Assembly (NCBI GenBank): GCA_022823465.1
Contig: JAJEHX010000048.1
Location: forward strand, 1-54,416
Source: Candidatus Latescibacterota bacterium
GTDB lineage: Bacteria; JAAXHH01
DNA: 54,416 nucleotides
Direction: 5' to 3'
Below the pieces are notes generated by a model. The model searched no databases and was not told the DNA's origin. It saw only the letters and a list, made by a program, of their open reading frames with translations. Of this stretch, positions 8,342 to 17,506 are shown piece after piece. Every line of letters starts with the position of its first letter. Position 1 is the first letter of the stretch. A program made the translations under genes and the position numbers.

Positions 8342-9520
8342 CTAGCCCGCCGTACCCGGGCCATCGCGCTGCACCCTCCGAATTCCCGACGTCAGCCGCT
8401 CCAGGTCCGCATCCGAGTTGAATACGTGGGTCGAGACGCGGGTGCTTTCCGCCGCGAATTCGAGCGGGGAGACCAGGACCTTCTCCTGCTTCTGCAGGCT
8501 TTCCGCCAGGGGGCCCGCCTCAAGTCCGGGCACGTGGAAAGTGACGATGCCGGATGAATCTTCATAGGACGGCGGTGTTTCCAGCACCAGTTCCGGTATT
8601 TCCTGCAGCGCGGCCTTCATCCGGTCCGTGTATGCCGCTATACCCGCAAAAACATCATCCCATCCCAGTCCGTCCCATATGTCAAGGGCCTTGCCGAATC
8701 CCGCCTGGTCGGGTACGCTCCGCGTGGCGAACTCGAAACGCCTGGCCTCGTCATGCAGGTCCATGTTGCCTTCCTGGTCGAAGGACTTCTGAGAATGGGA
8801 CCCGATCCAGCTCGGCTTGAGCCATTCGATCCGGTCCTTCCGGATGTAAAGTCCTCCTGTACCCTGGGGCGCCATCGTGTACTTGTGACCGCAGAAACTA
8901 TAGAAGTCGCAGTCCAGGTCCCGGACGTCAATAGGTATGGCTCCGAAGGACTGTGCGCCGTCGTAGAGGACGGGCGTGTCTTTCCCGTGGGCCAGGTCGC
9001 AGACTTCCCTCCCCGGCAGGCGCAGGCCGGTACGCCTGGAGACGTGGCTGACGCTGACCAGCCGGGTCCGTTCATCGATCAGACGATCCATCTCTTCGAG
9101 CGTTCTGCCGTGGTCGTTATACAACGGGGCGAACCGGAGCTCCACGTCGTGCCGTCCGGTCAGGTTGTACCAGGTCAGCCGGTTTCCCGGATGCTCATGG
9201 GTGGTGAGCAGTACGTTGTCGCCCGGTTTCCAGTCGATGCCGTTGGCCACGATATTGATGCCGATCGTGGTGTTCTCCGTCATTACGATCTCGTCCGGCG
9301 TGGCGTTGATGGTCCGGGCGACTTTCCCCCTGATTTCCCGCTTCAGTTCCTCGATGCTGTCCGAGACGAAAGGCAGGGCTGGGCCCCGGCTCTGAAATTT
9401 CAGCCAGTGGACGACTTCATCGACAATTGGAGTAAGCTTGGGAGAAAATCCGCTGGTCTGAAAATAGGCGTATCCATCCAGGTCGGGCAACATGGATCGT
9501 ACGTCTGAAGTTAACGACAT
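8342..9520 (-). CDS. class V PLP-dependent aminotransferase
   Basis: This 392-residue fold type I PLP enzyme belongs to the NifS/isopenicillin-N-epimerase-like class V branch. Visible features are TENTTIGINIVANG for the phosphate-binding region, LYDGAQSFGAIPID with the Asp that contacts the pyridine nitrogen, and YSFCGHKYTMAPQGTG with the Schiff-base Lys. The frame continues 45 codons upstream of ATG 9520, but that part is not family-like. ATG 9520, with an AAGGAAA site, gives the usual start. It is clearly a paralogue of the Tat-tagged aminotransferase at 12579-13940. The substrate is unknown. Confidence 0.85.
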   Translation of the reverse strand: MSLTSDVRSMLPDLDGYAYFQTSGFSPKLTPIVDEVVHWLKFQSRGPALPFVSDSIEELKREIRGKVARTINATPDEIVMTENTTIGINIVANGIDWKPGDNVLLTTHEHPGNRLTWYNLTGRHDVELRFAPLYNDHGRTLEEMDRLIDERTRLVSVSHVSRRTGLRLPGREVCDLAHGKDTPVLYDGAQSFGAIPIDVRDLDCDFYSFCGHKYTMAPQGTGGLYIRKDRIEWLKPSWIGSHSQKSFDQEGNMDLHDEARRFEFATRSVPDQAGFGKALDIWDGLGWDDVFAGIAAYTDRMKAALQEIPELVLETPPSYEDSSGIVTFHVPGLEAGPLAESLQKQEKVLVSPLEFAAESTRVSTHVFNSDADLERLTSGIRRVQRDGPGTAG

Positions 9521-9666
9521 GGGGCAGGTTTCCTTACAGTTTTGGGTTCGGCAATGGAAGTCGGCACAGGTCCTTTTAGTAGAATCGTGAAATGAGGCGT
9601 TTCCGTGTATTCCCAATCGTCGTGAAATGGTATTGCAGCCTTCGGGACCTGTCAATTGATTTGGGC

Positions 9667-9694
9667 TTGACGCTACTCCCCGGTGGTTTAATTT
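9667..9694 (+). promoter_or_regulatory. candidate sigma70 promoter
   Basis: TTGACG at 9667-9672 and TAATTT at 9689-9694 are 16 bases apart. They lie 60 bases before the GH32-like start, in the divergent gap with the aminotransferase gene. Seen by eye only. Confidence 0.35.
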
Positions 9695-9754
9695 GCCCAG
9701 ACCTCATTCCATCGCCATCCACTACGCGCCATCTGAGACATCGGAGCACCTGCC

Positions 9755-10681
9755 ATGTTCAGACTCGAGGGACACCGTATCGGAGACGCATGGTATTACA
9801 GCGAGGGCGATACGGTCCACGCCTGGTTTCTCGCCATGCCCCTCGGCCAGAAAACGGGCTGGCGAATCGACCACTGTGTTTCCGGAGACCTGGCGCACTG
9901 GGAATACAGGGGAACGGCGCTTGAACCGGGCCCGACCGACGCCTGGGACGGCAAGTCCCTGGCGACCGGAAGCGTCATCCAGCGCGACGGGCGGTACTGG
10001 ATGTCCTACACCGGCCACAGGCACGAAACCGCCTTCGTCCAGCGCGCGGGCATGGCGGTTTCCGATGACCTGACGAACTGGCTTAAACTCCCCGAAAACC
10101 CAACGTCGGTGGCCGATCCCCCCCACTACGAGATCGAGTCGACCGGCCAGCGCCAGCTTACGCACTGGCGGGATCCCTTTCTCTTGGACACCGGCGACCG
10201 GGTCCTCCAGTACGTCTGCGCCCGGCGCACCAAGGGGGACGTGGCCACCCGGGGCAGTGTCGGCATCGCCCAGTCGACCGACATGATCCGCTGGGAGACC
10301 CTCCCGCCGCCGGAACACGACCGGATGACCGAGGAAATGGAAGTGCCCCAGGTATACTTCATCAAAGGCCGCTGGTATCTTGTCTTCTGTACCCATGACT
10401 TCTGGCTGGCGCCGTCGTTCAGGGATAGATTTCCCGGTCATTCATTCCGAAGCACCGATTATGCCATGATAGGCGATTCGCCGCTCGGCCCGTTCCGGAT
10501 CCATGGCACGGGCGAGATCATGCCGGAAGCGCCGCTTGGGCGATTTTATGCCAGTCAACTGGTCGAATTCCGCGATCAGTGGTACCTGCTGGGTACCGTG
10601 GGGCTCGACGCGGAAAGCGGCATTTCGGGCCCGCTGCCGGTCGTCGCGGACGAAACGGGGATTCACGTGACCAGCGGTTGA
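9755..10681 (+). CDS. GH32/GH43-like five-bladed beta-propeller hydrolase
   Basis: This 308-residue protein has the repeating blade pattern of clan GH-J/GH43 glycosidases: HWEYRGTALEPG, DGRYWMSYTGH, THWRDPFLL (the RDP motif that stabilises the transition state in GH32) and EMEVPQVYFIKGRWYL, where GH32 usually has the acid/base EC/ECP segment. An Asp near the N-terminus that would serve as nucleophile is not obvious; the usual WMNDPNG motif is absent, so activity is uncertain. There is no signal peptide. GGAG precedes the ATG. Its TGA overlaps a possible ATG of the kinase gene, so the two are probably translated together and may process a fructose-type sugar (inference). Confidence 0.72.
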   Translation: MFRLEGHRIGDAWYYSEGDTVHAWFLAMPLGQKTGWRIDHCVSGDLAHWEYRGTALEPGPTDAWDGKSLATGSVIQRDGRYWMSYTGHRHETAFVQRAGMAVSDDLTNWLKLPENPTSVADPPHYEIESTGQRQLTHWRDPFLLDTGDRVLQYVCARRTKGDVATRGSVGIAQSTDMIRWETLPPPEHDRMTEEMEVPQVYFIKGRWYLVFCTHDFWLAPSFRDRFPGHSFRSTDYAMIGDSPLGPFRIHGTGEIMPEAPLGRFYASQLVEFRDQWYLLGTVGLDAESGISGPLPVVADETGIHVTSG

Positions 10682-10698
10682 TGCGAGGACAGCGAAAG

Positions 10699-11667
10699 AT
10701 GGCATACGACGTTGTCGGACTGGGCTGCGCCTGCCTGGATTTCCTGGGTATCGTGCCCCACCTGCCGGACCAGGACGAGCAGGTCTGGATGAGCGACTCG
10801 ACCCAGCAGGGCGGCGGGATGGTTTCCACCGCGCTGGTGACGCTTTCCAGGCTGGGGGTGTCCACCGCCTTTGTTGGCAAGATCGGAAGCGATACGGCAG
10901 GCCGGGTTGTGAAGGAGGAATTCGATCTGTACGGGGTGGATTCGAAGCATCTGGTCACGGATCCAGTCGCCACATCTCCCGTCAGTATGATCCTCGTCGA
11001 TGAATCAACCGGCCAGCGCACCATCATGGCCGGCGGGTCGGCCGTCGAACTGCTCCCGTCGGAAGTTCCCGCCGAAATGGTCGCCTCCGCGAAGTACCTC
11101 CATCTCGACAACACCAATCGACAGGCAGCGCTGGCTGCCGCGCGGATCGCGCGAGATTCCGGTGTGCCCGTGGTCCTCGACGCGGACACCATGTCCCCGC
11201 CGGACGATCTCGAAGACCTGCTGCGCCTGACCGATTACCTGATCGCATCCAAAGTGTTCGCCGATGAGCTGACCGGCTTGGCCGATCCATCGGCGGCCGC
11301 GCAGGCCCTTGCCAGTTACGGATCGTCCGTCGCGGTCGTCACCCTGGGCGAAGAAGGCAGTTACACCCTGGCAGGCGGCCGGTCGTTCCACACACCAGCT
11401 TTTGCAGTGGACGTCGTCGATACCACGGGGGCAGGCGACGTGTATCACGGCGCCTTTATATTCGGCCTGCTCCGGGACTGGGCGCTGGAGAAGACAGCCG
11501 TATTTGCCTCGGCCGTCGCCGCCGTGAGCTGCACGCGGCTCGGCGGGCGGCAGGGCATACCCACCCTCGAAGAGGCGATTTCCTTCCTGCGGGACCGTGA
11601 CGCGGAACACTTCAACTTTGAGGAAAGTCGCCGGATCGGAACGGATGACCGGGACCGGTCCGTATAA
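10699..11667 (+). CDS. PfkB-family carbohydrate kinase
   Basis: This ribokinase-like protein has about 322 residues. Motif 1 (GGGMVSTALVTLSRLG) binds sugar near the N-terminus. The C-terminal motif DTTGAGDVYHGAF contains the catalytic Asp and anion hole. The frame is open upstream into the previous gene. ATG 10699 (MAYDVVGLGC) gives the usual family start, while ATG 10681 overlaps the previous stop codon and is possible. It transfers phosphate from ATP to a sugar or nucleoside hydroxyl; the substrate is not readable. The coupled GH32-like protein upstream suggests a sugar set free by that enzyme (inference). Confidence 0.88.
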   Translation: MAYDVVGLGCACLDFLGIVPHLPDQDEQVWMSDSTQQGGGMVSTALVTLSRLGVSTAFVGKIGSDTAGRVVKEEFDLYGVDSKHLVTDPVATSPVSMILVDESTGQRTIMAGGSAVELLPSEVPAEMVASAKYLHLDNTNRQAALAAARIARDSGVPVVLDADTMSPPDDLEDLLRLTDYLIASKVFADELTGLADPSAAAQALASYGSSVAVVTLGEEGSYTLAGGRSFHTPAFAVDVVDTTGAGDVYHGAFIFGLLRDWALEKTAVFASAVAAVSCTRLGGRQGIPTLEEAISFLRDRDAEHFNFEESRRIGTDDRDRSV

Positions 11668-11673
11668 CCCCGC

Positions 11674-12459
11674 CTATGGTTTTCTCAACTCATAAATAAT
11701 GAAATTCGGCACCCGGTACTCGTCGTCGAACGTGGGATGCTCGGCGAGTTGTGCCGCGGAGGGCGTGGGTTCCTGCAGCCCCTCCAGGACGAAACCGGAT
11801 TCGAGGAAAGCGGTGATGTAACTGGACAAGGTCCGGTGCATGCTCGTGAAGGCCTTCCCCGTCCAGCTGATCTCTTCGCGGCGCGGTCCTTCCAACGTGT
11901 AGTCGTCGACCGCGTAAAAGAGTTTCCGGTTCCCCTGCCGGATCCAGCCGTTGACCTTCGCCATGCGCATCGGATGTATGTTACATACGATGAAACGGCC
12001 TCCAGGTTTCAAAACGCGGAAAGCGGACCGAATGGCCTCCTGGTAGTTAAACAGGTCGACCATGACAATGTAGGAAACGGCAAGGTCGAAGCTTTCGTCG
12101 TCGACACCGGCCAGGTCGTGGGCGTTGCCGGCCAGGTAGGTTCCCACGCCTTCCGATAGCGCCCGGGCACGCTCCACCAGTCCTTCGGTCAGGTCTATGC
12201 CTGTGATCTCGGCGCCGAGACCGGCCAGCAGGCGGCAAAACCGTCCCTCGCCGCAGCCGATGTCCAGTACGCGCCGCCCTTCGACGTCGCCCAGGGCCCC
12301 GAGCATCCAGGCGTCAAGGAACCCCGTGCGGACGGCCTGATCCTTCTGAATCCACGTCCCGGTATTTTCGATCCACTGGTCGCGAAGCTGCTTTTCCAGC
12401 TCGTGATCGCTTGAGGACTCGGATGAGGGGAGGCCTTCCGCCTGGTGATCGGATGGCAT
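11674..12459 (-). CDS. class I SAM-dependent methyltransferase
   Basis: This 261-residue cytoplasmic methyltransferase has motif I VLDIGCGEGRFCRLLA (about 82-97), the acidic end of beta2 (ITGIDLTEGLVERAR), and AFRVLKPGGRFIV after beta5. The N-terminal 35 residues are Ser/Glu-rich and probably disordered. The acceptor is unknown; the fold is close to UbiG/Methyltransf_11 proteins. It converges with the kinase gene with only 6 bases between stops. A 15-16 bp tandem repeat lies just upstream of its ATG. Confidence 0.85.
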   Translation of the reverse strand: MPSDHQAEGLPSSESSSDHELEKQLRDQWIENTGTWIQKDQAVRTGFLDAWMLGALGDVEGRRVLDIGCGEGRFCRLLAGLGAEITGIDLTEGLVERARALSEGVGTYLAGNAHDLAGVDDESFDLAVSYIVMVDLFNYQEAIRSAFRVLKPGGRFIVCNIHPMRMAKVNGWIRQGNRKLFYAVDDYTLEGPRREEISWTGKAFTSMHRTLSSYITAFLESGFVLEGLQEPTPSAAQLAEHPTFDDEYRVPNFIIYELRKP

Positions 12460-12463
12460 CGAA

Positions 12464-12525
12464 AGGTCGCCTTTCTTGAGGTCGGCTTTCTTGGGGTCGG
12501 CTTACGCCAAGTCGCCGCTGGGACG
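12464..12525. repeat. degenerate ~15-bp tandem repeat before methyltransferase start
   Basis: Units AGGTCGCCTTTCTTG, AGGTCGGCTTTCTTGG, GGTCGGCTTACGCCA and AGTCGCCGCTGGGAC follow in order. The first unit touches the ribosome-binding region of the minus-strand methyltransferase, so copy changes could alter its leader. Confidence 0.6.
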
Positions 12526-12578
12526 GAAGACCGGGTATCTCGGTATGTCTGGAGCGTTGCGCCGCGGAGGAAGATGCG

Positions 12579-13940
12579 TTACGAAAGAACGTCCGTCAAC
12601 ACCTCGATCAGGCGATCGATTTCCCCTGGCGTGTTGTAGAAGTGCGTGGACACCCGGACCAGGTCGTGGGTACGTCTCTGGTCACGGCTTAAGACGATCC
12701 CGGCCTTACCCTGAAGAATCCCCCGAAGAAGCGTGGAGTCCCATCCCTCCACGCCGAAGGAGGTAATCCCCGGACTCGACAGCGCATGGTCCGTGGAAGT
12801 CCCCAGGCTTACTCCCGGCATTTCCATGAGTTGTGCCTTCAAATAGTCGGACAACATGCGGTCACGGGCGTAGATTGCGTCCATTCCAATGGTATTCAGA
12901 AAGTTCAACGCGGTCTTTATCGCGGCCCTGATGGGTCTTTCGTACGTGCCATGGGGACCGATGCGCCAGAGTGCCTGCTCCCGGTCGTCCCACGGACCGT
13001 TGCCGTCCGAGGTGGGCCAGAAGGTTTCCTGGAATCCTTCCCGAACGTACAGACACCCGGTGCCTGACGGGGTCAGCGCCCACTTGTGCAGGCTCGTGGC
13101 GAAGAGATCGCACCCCATTTCATGGAGATTGACGGGGGTCATTCCGGGCGTCTGGGCGCCGTCCACGGCCGAAACGATACCCTTGTCGCGGGCCAGGTCG
13201 CAGAGTTCCCTGACGGGGTAGAGCAGGCCGGGACCCCGGGTGACGTGGCAGAAGAAAACCACTTTCGTCTTTGGCGTAAGTGCTTTCTCGAAAAGGTCCA
13301 CTACTTCCTGTTTGCTCTCCGGCGGACTGGGAATCTGAACCTGGCTGACCTGTATGCCGAACCGCCGGGCGCGCCGCGTCCATGGCTGGATGCCCGCGAT
13401 GTGCTCATCCGTGGTCATGAGTATTTCGTCCCCGGGATCCATGCGGATTCCGTTCGCGATGACGCTCAGTCCCTGCGTCGCGTTGCGGGTAAGCACCATT
13501 TCCTTCTCGTCCGCCCCCAGAAACCGGGCGGCCGTCTTCCGGCTTTCCTCCACTTCGTCCCAGAGTTGGGACCTCCCTTCGCTGCCGGTTTCCGCAAGAT
13601 ACACGTACCCATCGTAGACCGCCTGCGTGACCGGTTTGGGACACAGCCCGAGGGTCCCGTTATTCAGATATATGGTATCCGGTTTCAAATGAAACTGCGC
13701 GCGGACCTTCTCCCAGTAGGCTTCGTCGTCGATCCTGTCGGGCGGGCCGGAAGGAGGTTTTTCGTCTTCCTGCGCGAACGCCGTCGTAGCGTCCCACATC
13801 GACGTCGCCGCGACACCGGCGGCCGCCGCGAGGCTCCCCTTGAGAAACTGGCGCCTGCTTCCAGGTTCATCCCGTGCTGTGCCGTTCGATTCCATCCGGT
13901 CTAGTGGCGCTTCGTTTGCGTGGTCGGTATCGCGATTCAT
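12579..13940 (-). CDS. Tat-exported class V PLP aminotransferase
   Basis: This fold type I PLP enzyme has about 453 residues and an N-terminal twin-arginine signal: RRQFLKGSLAAAAGVAA near residues 28-45. The mature part has TRNATQGLSVIANG, SAVDGAQTPGMTPV (cofactor Asp) and ATSLHKWALTPSGTG (Schiff-base Lys). It resembles the cytoplasmic paralogue at 8342-9520 over its whole length. Tat export moves folded, cofactor-loaded proteins, so a periplasmic PLP enzyme is plausible. ATG 13940 with GGAG upstream is preferred over an ATG at 13958 that would overlap the previous stop. It is co-directional with, and 4 bases from, the LamG gene. Confidence 0.82.
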   Translation of the reverse strand: MNRDTDHANEAPLDRMESNGTARDEPGSRRQFLKGSLAAAAGVAATSMWDATTAFAQEDEKPPSGPPDRIDDEAYWEKVRAQFHLKPDTIYLNNGTLGLCPKPVTQAVYDGYVYLAETGSEGRSQLWDEVEESRKTAARFLGADEKEMVLTRNATQGLSVIANGIRMDPGDEILMTTDEHIAGIQPWTRRARRFGIQVSQVQIPSPPESKQEVVDLFEKALTPKTKVVFFCHVTRGPGLLYPVRELCDLARDKGIVSAVDGAQTPGMTPVNLHEMGCDLFATSLHKWALTPSGTGCLYVREGFQETFWPTSDGNGPWDDREQALWRIGPHGTYERPIRAAIKTALNFLNTIGMDAIYARDRMLSDYLKAQLMEMPGVSLGTSTDHALSSPGITSFGVEGWDSTLLRGILQGKAGIVLSRDQRRTHDLVRVSTHFYNTPGEIDRLIEVLTDVLS

Positions 13941-13944
13941 GCCG

Positions 13945-15357
13945 TTACTCCAGTGCATCTTTGAAAAGGGATTCGATTTCCTGTTGACTCAGTGGCCGGT
14001 TATACAGCCTTACGTCGTCGAGGTCCATGGGTTCTTTATCGAAACCGCTCCCGAATGAAGCAAAGGTCAGCCACATGCGGCCCAGTTCGATGTACCGGTA
14101 CGGATTCTCGGTAACCTGTTCCACGGCAAGTACACCGTTGAGGTAGATTTTCTGATCCATGAGTCCGTCCGACCGGGTATTCAGCGTCGCCGCCACGAAC
14201 GTCCACGCGTCCGGTTCGGGCTTCGATTCGGTCATAAGTTCCCATTGCGTCGCCACGTCGTCCACGCGGAACCCGATCTGCCCTTCCTGTATAGACATGG
14301 AATAGGGATCCTGTCCCCAGGCGCCGTCGCCATACCAGAGTACCTGGCTGTACTGGCTTTCGGTGTCGAACCCCCTGATCCAGCAGGTAATCGTCAGGTA
14401 GTGCAGCAGATCGAGCGATGGATTCTTGACCACCGCCCAGTCCTCGTCGCCGTCAAATCGAAGCGCCCCACCCATTCGGCCCGCTATGGCTTCCGGCTGT
14501 CCCATGACGATAGACTTCAATCCGCTTCCCGACACGTCGCGCATTTCGGCGGTCTCCATAGGCCAGTGGGCGACGAGGGCCTCTTCGAGGGACGACTCCG
14601 GCGGATCCGGCACCTCGATTCCCGCCAGGGCCGGAGGCTGCCATCCGTTCTCCCGGGTCAGAGCCAGGATGGCCTCCGGAGAGAGCGTTTCCGTGTAGAT
14701 ACGCACGTCGTCGATGGCGCCCTTAAAATAGAAATCCGGTTCGCCCGAACCCTTGCGACCGACGTAAACAGGTTCTTCCGGATGCGGCGGGAAGGGGGCT
14801 TCGGCTTGATCGTGCAGTACCCCGTCCATGTACAGGCGGTGCACCTTGCCGTCGTGGGTGACGGCCAGATGCCGCCAGACGGAGGTCCCGACGGGGCGGG
14901 TTATGAGCGGGTCGCGTCCGCGGCCCATGATGTGCCACGTGGGCAAAGGCCCGAAGGCGCTGAGTTGAAAGACGCGTCTTCCACCACCGCCGCCGTCGTC
15001 CTGCGTAATCACCCCGTTGGTCCAGTATCTGGAGAACGCGCCGTCGTCGTATTTTACCCAGACCGAGAGCGTGAACCCTTCGGCAGACAGCGCCGGCGGC
15101 GGCGCGACGCGGATATAGTCGTTCTTGCCGTCGAAGGCAAAGGCCGCGTCCGGCCGCCCGAACCGGTCGTCCGCGGGCACCGCGCCGAATACCTCTCCGT
15201 GATGCCCGCCGCCGCTCGTATCCCGAGCGTCTCCGTCGAACAGCAGCTCGAGTACCAGGTTAGAACGGTCAGTCGCCGGCGATTGGGCCGCGGTTGCACC
15301 CGGGTGCGTCAGGAGCAGAGAGAGCCCCGCGAACACAAAAATGGCACGGCTGATCAT
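13945..15357 (-). CDS. secreted protein with two LamG-like domains
   Basis: This 470-residue protein has a signal peptide (hydrophobic 3-18, cleavage near TAAQ). Two concanavalin A-like/LamG_3 jelly rolls follow: about 30-225 (LELLFDGDARDTSGGGHHG to GAIDDVRIYTETLS) and about 265-465 (VAHWPMETAEMRDVSGSG to MDLDDVRLYNRPLSQQEI). Each ends in the family hallmark DDVRxYxxxLS. Such domains bind glycans or other surface ligands; no catalytic domain is attached. It precedes the Tat aminotransferase in an apparent two-gene operon. AAGGAAG precedes the ATG. Confidence 0.85.
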   Translation of the reverse strand: MISRAIFVFAGLSLLLTHPGATAAQSPATDRSNLVLELLFDGDARDTSGGGHHGEVFGAVPADDRFGRPDAAFAFDGKNDYIRVAPPPALSAEGFTLSVWVKYDDGAFSRYWTNGVITQDDGGGGGRRVFQLSAFGPLPTWHIMGRGRDPLITRPVGTSVWRHLAVTHDGKVHRLYMDGVLHDQAEAPFPPHPEEPVYVGRKGSGEPDFYFKGAIDDVRIYTETLSPEAILALTRENGWQPPALAGIEVPDPPESSLEEALVAHWPMETAEMRDVSGSGLKSIVMGQPEAIAGRMGGALRFDGDEDWAVVKNPSLDLLHYLTITCWIRGFDTESQYSQVLWYGDGAWGQDPYSMSIQEGQIGFRVDDVATQWELMTESKPEPDAWTFVAATLNTRSDGLMDQKIYLNGVLAVEQVTENPYRYIELGRMWLTFASFGSGFDKEPMDLDDVRLYNRPLSQQEIESLFKDALE

Positions 15358-15367
15358 CCGTTACTTC

Positions 15368-15409
15368 CTTCCAGGCCGGCTCGGCCCGCTTCCAGGCCGA
15401 CTCGGCCCC
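15368..15409. repeat. two 21-bp direct copies
   Basis: CTTCCAGGCCGGCTCGGCCC at 15368 and CTTCCAGGCCGACTCGGCCC at 15389 are head-to-tail units of 21 bp differing at two positions. They lie just upstream of the LamG start codon. Confidence 0.75.
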
Positions 15410-15667
15410 CTAAATCTGACACTGTGGACACACTACGGATACACGGACGCGGATGCACCGCGCCTAAAAACGCCGTGCGCGAAGTGCCGGGGAAGTCCCT
15501 CTTGTACGATCCATGATCCGCTTGACGGTGTGCGAACTTGAACATATCTTTTTGCTAGATCTCTATGAATAGAACGAGAACGTAAATGCAGTCAGTTCAA
15601 TAAATTAGCCTGTCGCACAGATCGACCGGCCGGTTCGGGTCCGGAACCGGCACAGCACCGCGAAGCC

Positions 15668-15695
15668 GACTATTGTAACTACTTCTACAATAGTC
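15668..15695. promoter_or_regulatory. perfect dyad, probable operator
   Basis: GACTATTGTA and TACAATAGTC form 10-bp arms with no mismatch, separated by 8 bases. They lie 46 bases before the ATG of the 582-residue protein. No T-run follows, so a transcription-factor site is likelier than a terminator. The half-site ATTGTA/TACAAT recurs at 35956-35967. Confidence 0.5.
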
Positions 15696-15740
15696 AATCT
15701 CACAACATTCATTCTAAAGCAACACACCAGGATTCCATTC

Positions 15741-17489
15741 ATGCCCAGCCGCATCAGAATCGACATCAATACCCCCAAGGCGCCGCCGCAGTGGGCCTTG
15801 CTGGAGTGCGCGCTCATCCGCTCCATGACGCAGGCCCTCGAACTGTTCTACGACAAGTACTTCGACGAGAAGGGATACCTGGAATGCGTGCCCCGCTGGG
15901 GCGCCCTCGACGGTCCGGACGATGCCATCGAGAACCTGGCCCACTGGCCCGTCGTCTACCTGCTCGGCGGCGGAGACCGCATCCTGGACATGTGCAAGAC
16001 CGCACAGGACGGCCACATCCGCCAATACACGGAGGCGAAGACCGTCGACGTGCCTTTTGCCCGGGACGGGATGTACTACAAGGAATTCCCGGTACACAGC
16101 GACTGGGCTCATCACGCCGAGGGCCTGGTGGTGTTCAATATGCTGGGCAACTGCGATCCGGACGACGAGAACCACATCCGCCGGGCGAGAAGGTTCGCCG
16201 GTTTCTACATGGACGAGGATCCCGGGGCGAAGAACTACGATCCGGAGCTTCGGCTGATCCGGAGCATGTTCAACGGCAGCCGGGGGCCGATGCTGCGCAA
16301 GACCACGGCCCTGGACTGGGTCGGCGACCCCATGGAGGACGGCCGGTTCGATCTGCTGCACGGCCAGCGGGACTATGCGGAAATGTGCGAACGATTCGAG
16401 ACCTACAACGACGTGGCCGGAGACCATCCGTTGAACTTGATTTGCACGGGCCTGGCATTCAACGCTTACGCGCTCACCGGAGAAGCCAAGTACCGGGACT
16501 GGATCATCGAATACGCGGACGCCTGGGTGGAACGCACCTATGCCAACGGGGGCGTGGTCCCGTCGAACGTGGGCCTGGACGGTGTCATCGGCAGCGCCTG
16601 CGAGGGAAGGTGGTGGGGCGGCGTATATGGATGGAACCACAAAGTCTACGCCCATCGCCACGGCCGGCTCGACAATTTCACCCTGAACGCCGTGGCCCAC
16701 GCGATAGACGGATTCGGCAACGCCCTGCTGCTCACCGGCGACCAGAAGTACGTGGACGTCTGGCGTACCGTCCTCGAGTCGGTCAACGCCAACAAGAAGA
16801 CCGTGGACGGCGTCACCATGTATCCCCACATGCACGGCGACGACGGCTGGTACGATTACGCGCCCGAACCCTATGACCGGGGCGCCGTCGAGGTGTATGA
16901 CTGGTCCATGAACCCGGGTGACCGCGCTTTGACCGGAGATCATCCCTGGCTGAATTACCTGGACGGGTCGAACCCCGGCTTTCCCGTGGACGCGTTAAGG
17001 CAGGATTTCGACGATCTGCGGGGCCAGGTGGAGAAGATCCGCAACGATACGTCGACGCCCGATACGCGGCTGTCGGACAACCCCAATCCCTTCAACCCGG
17101 CGCGGATCGAGACCCTCGTGAACCTCATGACCGGTGGCGCCAGGCCGGCCTATGCCCGTCCGGTCCATTGCCGGCTCTGGTATTTCGACCCGCAGCGTGG
17201 CCGGCCGGGCATGCCTGAAGACGTGGCGGCGCTGATCGACCGGATCGATCCGGATGGGCTCGACGTGCACCTGGTGAACGTCAACCCGGTCGACGCGAGG
17301 GTCGTGACCGTGCAGGGCGGCGCCTACGGGGAGCACCGTGTGAGCACGGTCGAGTACGATGGCCGCCGTGTTTCCGTGGACGACACCGATTTCACGGTGC
17401 GTCTGGAGCCGGGTTGCGGCGCGCGACTGACGCTGGGTCTCCAGCGCTACGTCAATCAGCCGACGGCCCGGTTTCCGTGGAGCAGGTAG
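15741..17489 (+). CDS. conserved hypothetical protein, six-hairpin glycosidase-like
   Basis: This 582-residue cytoplasmic protein has no signal peptide. It is rich in helical hairpins with Trp, His and Asp clusters ([55 protein letters not shown]), as in alpha/alpha toroids of glycoside hydrolases and unsaturated glucuronyl hydrolases. The last about 100 residues form a beta-rich domain ([14 protein letters not shown]). I do not recognise the family and cannot assign catalytic acids. The ABC transporter ATPase begins 17 bases after its stop, so it may be co-transcribed with the exporter. AGGATT precedes the ATG. Confidence 0.55.
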   Translation: MPSRIRIDINTPKAPPQWALLECALIRSMTQALELFYDKYFDEKGYLECVPRWGALDGPDDAIENLAHWPVVYLLGGGDRILDMCKTAQDGHIRQYTEAKTVDVPFARDGMYYKEFPVHSDWAHHAEGLVVFNMLGNCDPDDENHIRRARRFAGFYMDEDPGAKNYDPELRLIRSMFNGSRGPMLRKTTALDWVGDPMEDGRFDLLHGQRDYAEMCERFETYNDVAGDHPLNLICTGLAFNAYALTGEAKYRDWIIEYADAWVERTYANGGVVPSNVGLDGVIGSACEGRWWGGVYGWNHKVYAHRHGRLDNFTLNAVAHAIDGFGNALLLTGDQKYVDVWRTVLESVNANKKTVDGVTMYPHMHGDDGWYDYAPEPYDRGAVEVYDWSMNPGDRALTGDHPWLNYLDGSNPGFPVDALRQDFDDLRGQVEKIRNDTSTPDTRLSDNPNPFNPARIETLVNLMTGGARPAYARPVHCRLWYFDPQRGRPGMPEDVAALIDRIDPDGLDVHLVNVNPVDARVVTVQGGAYGEHRVSTVEYDGRRVSVDDTDFTVRLEPGCGARLTLGLQRYVNQPTARFPWSR

Positions 17490-17506
17490 AGCCAGGAGGA
17501 TACAGC

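Larger units (their letters stand above)
15358..15740. other. 383-base divergent intergenic region
   Basis: This gap separates the minus-strand LamG gene from the plus-strand six-hairpin gene. It contains a 2 x 21-bp direct repeat (15368-15409), an AT-rich patch (15541-15605) and a perfect 10-bp dyad (15668-15695). No convincing -35/-10 pair or small gene was found. Confidence 0.6.

Noticed and set aside
14245-15516. 423-residue plus-strand open frame
   Set aside because: Shadow of the LamG gene in a GC-rich region; composition is Arg/Val-rich without motifs.
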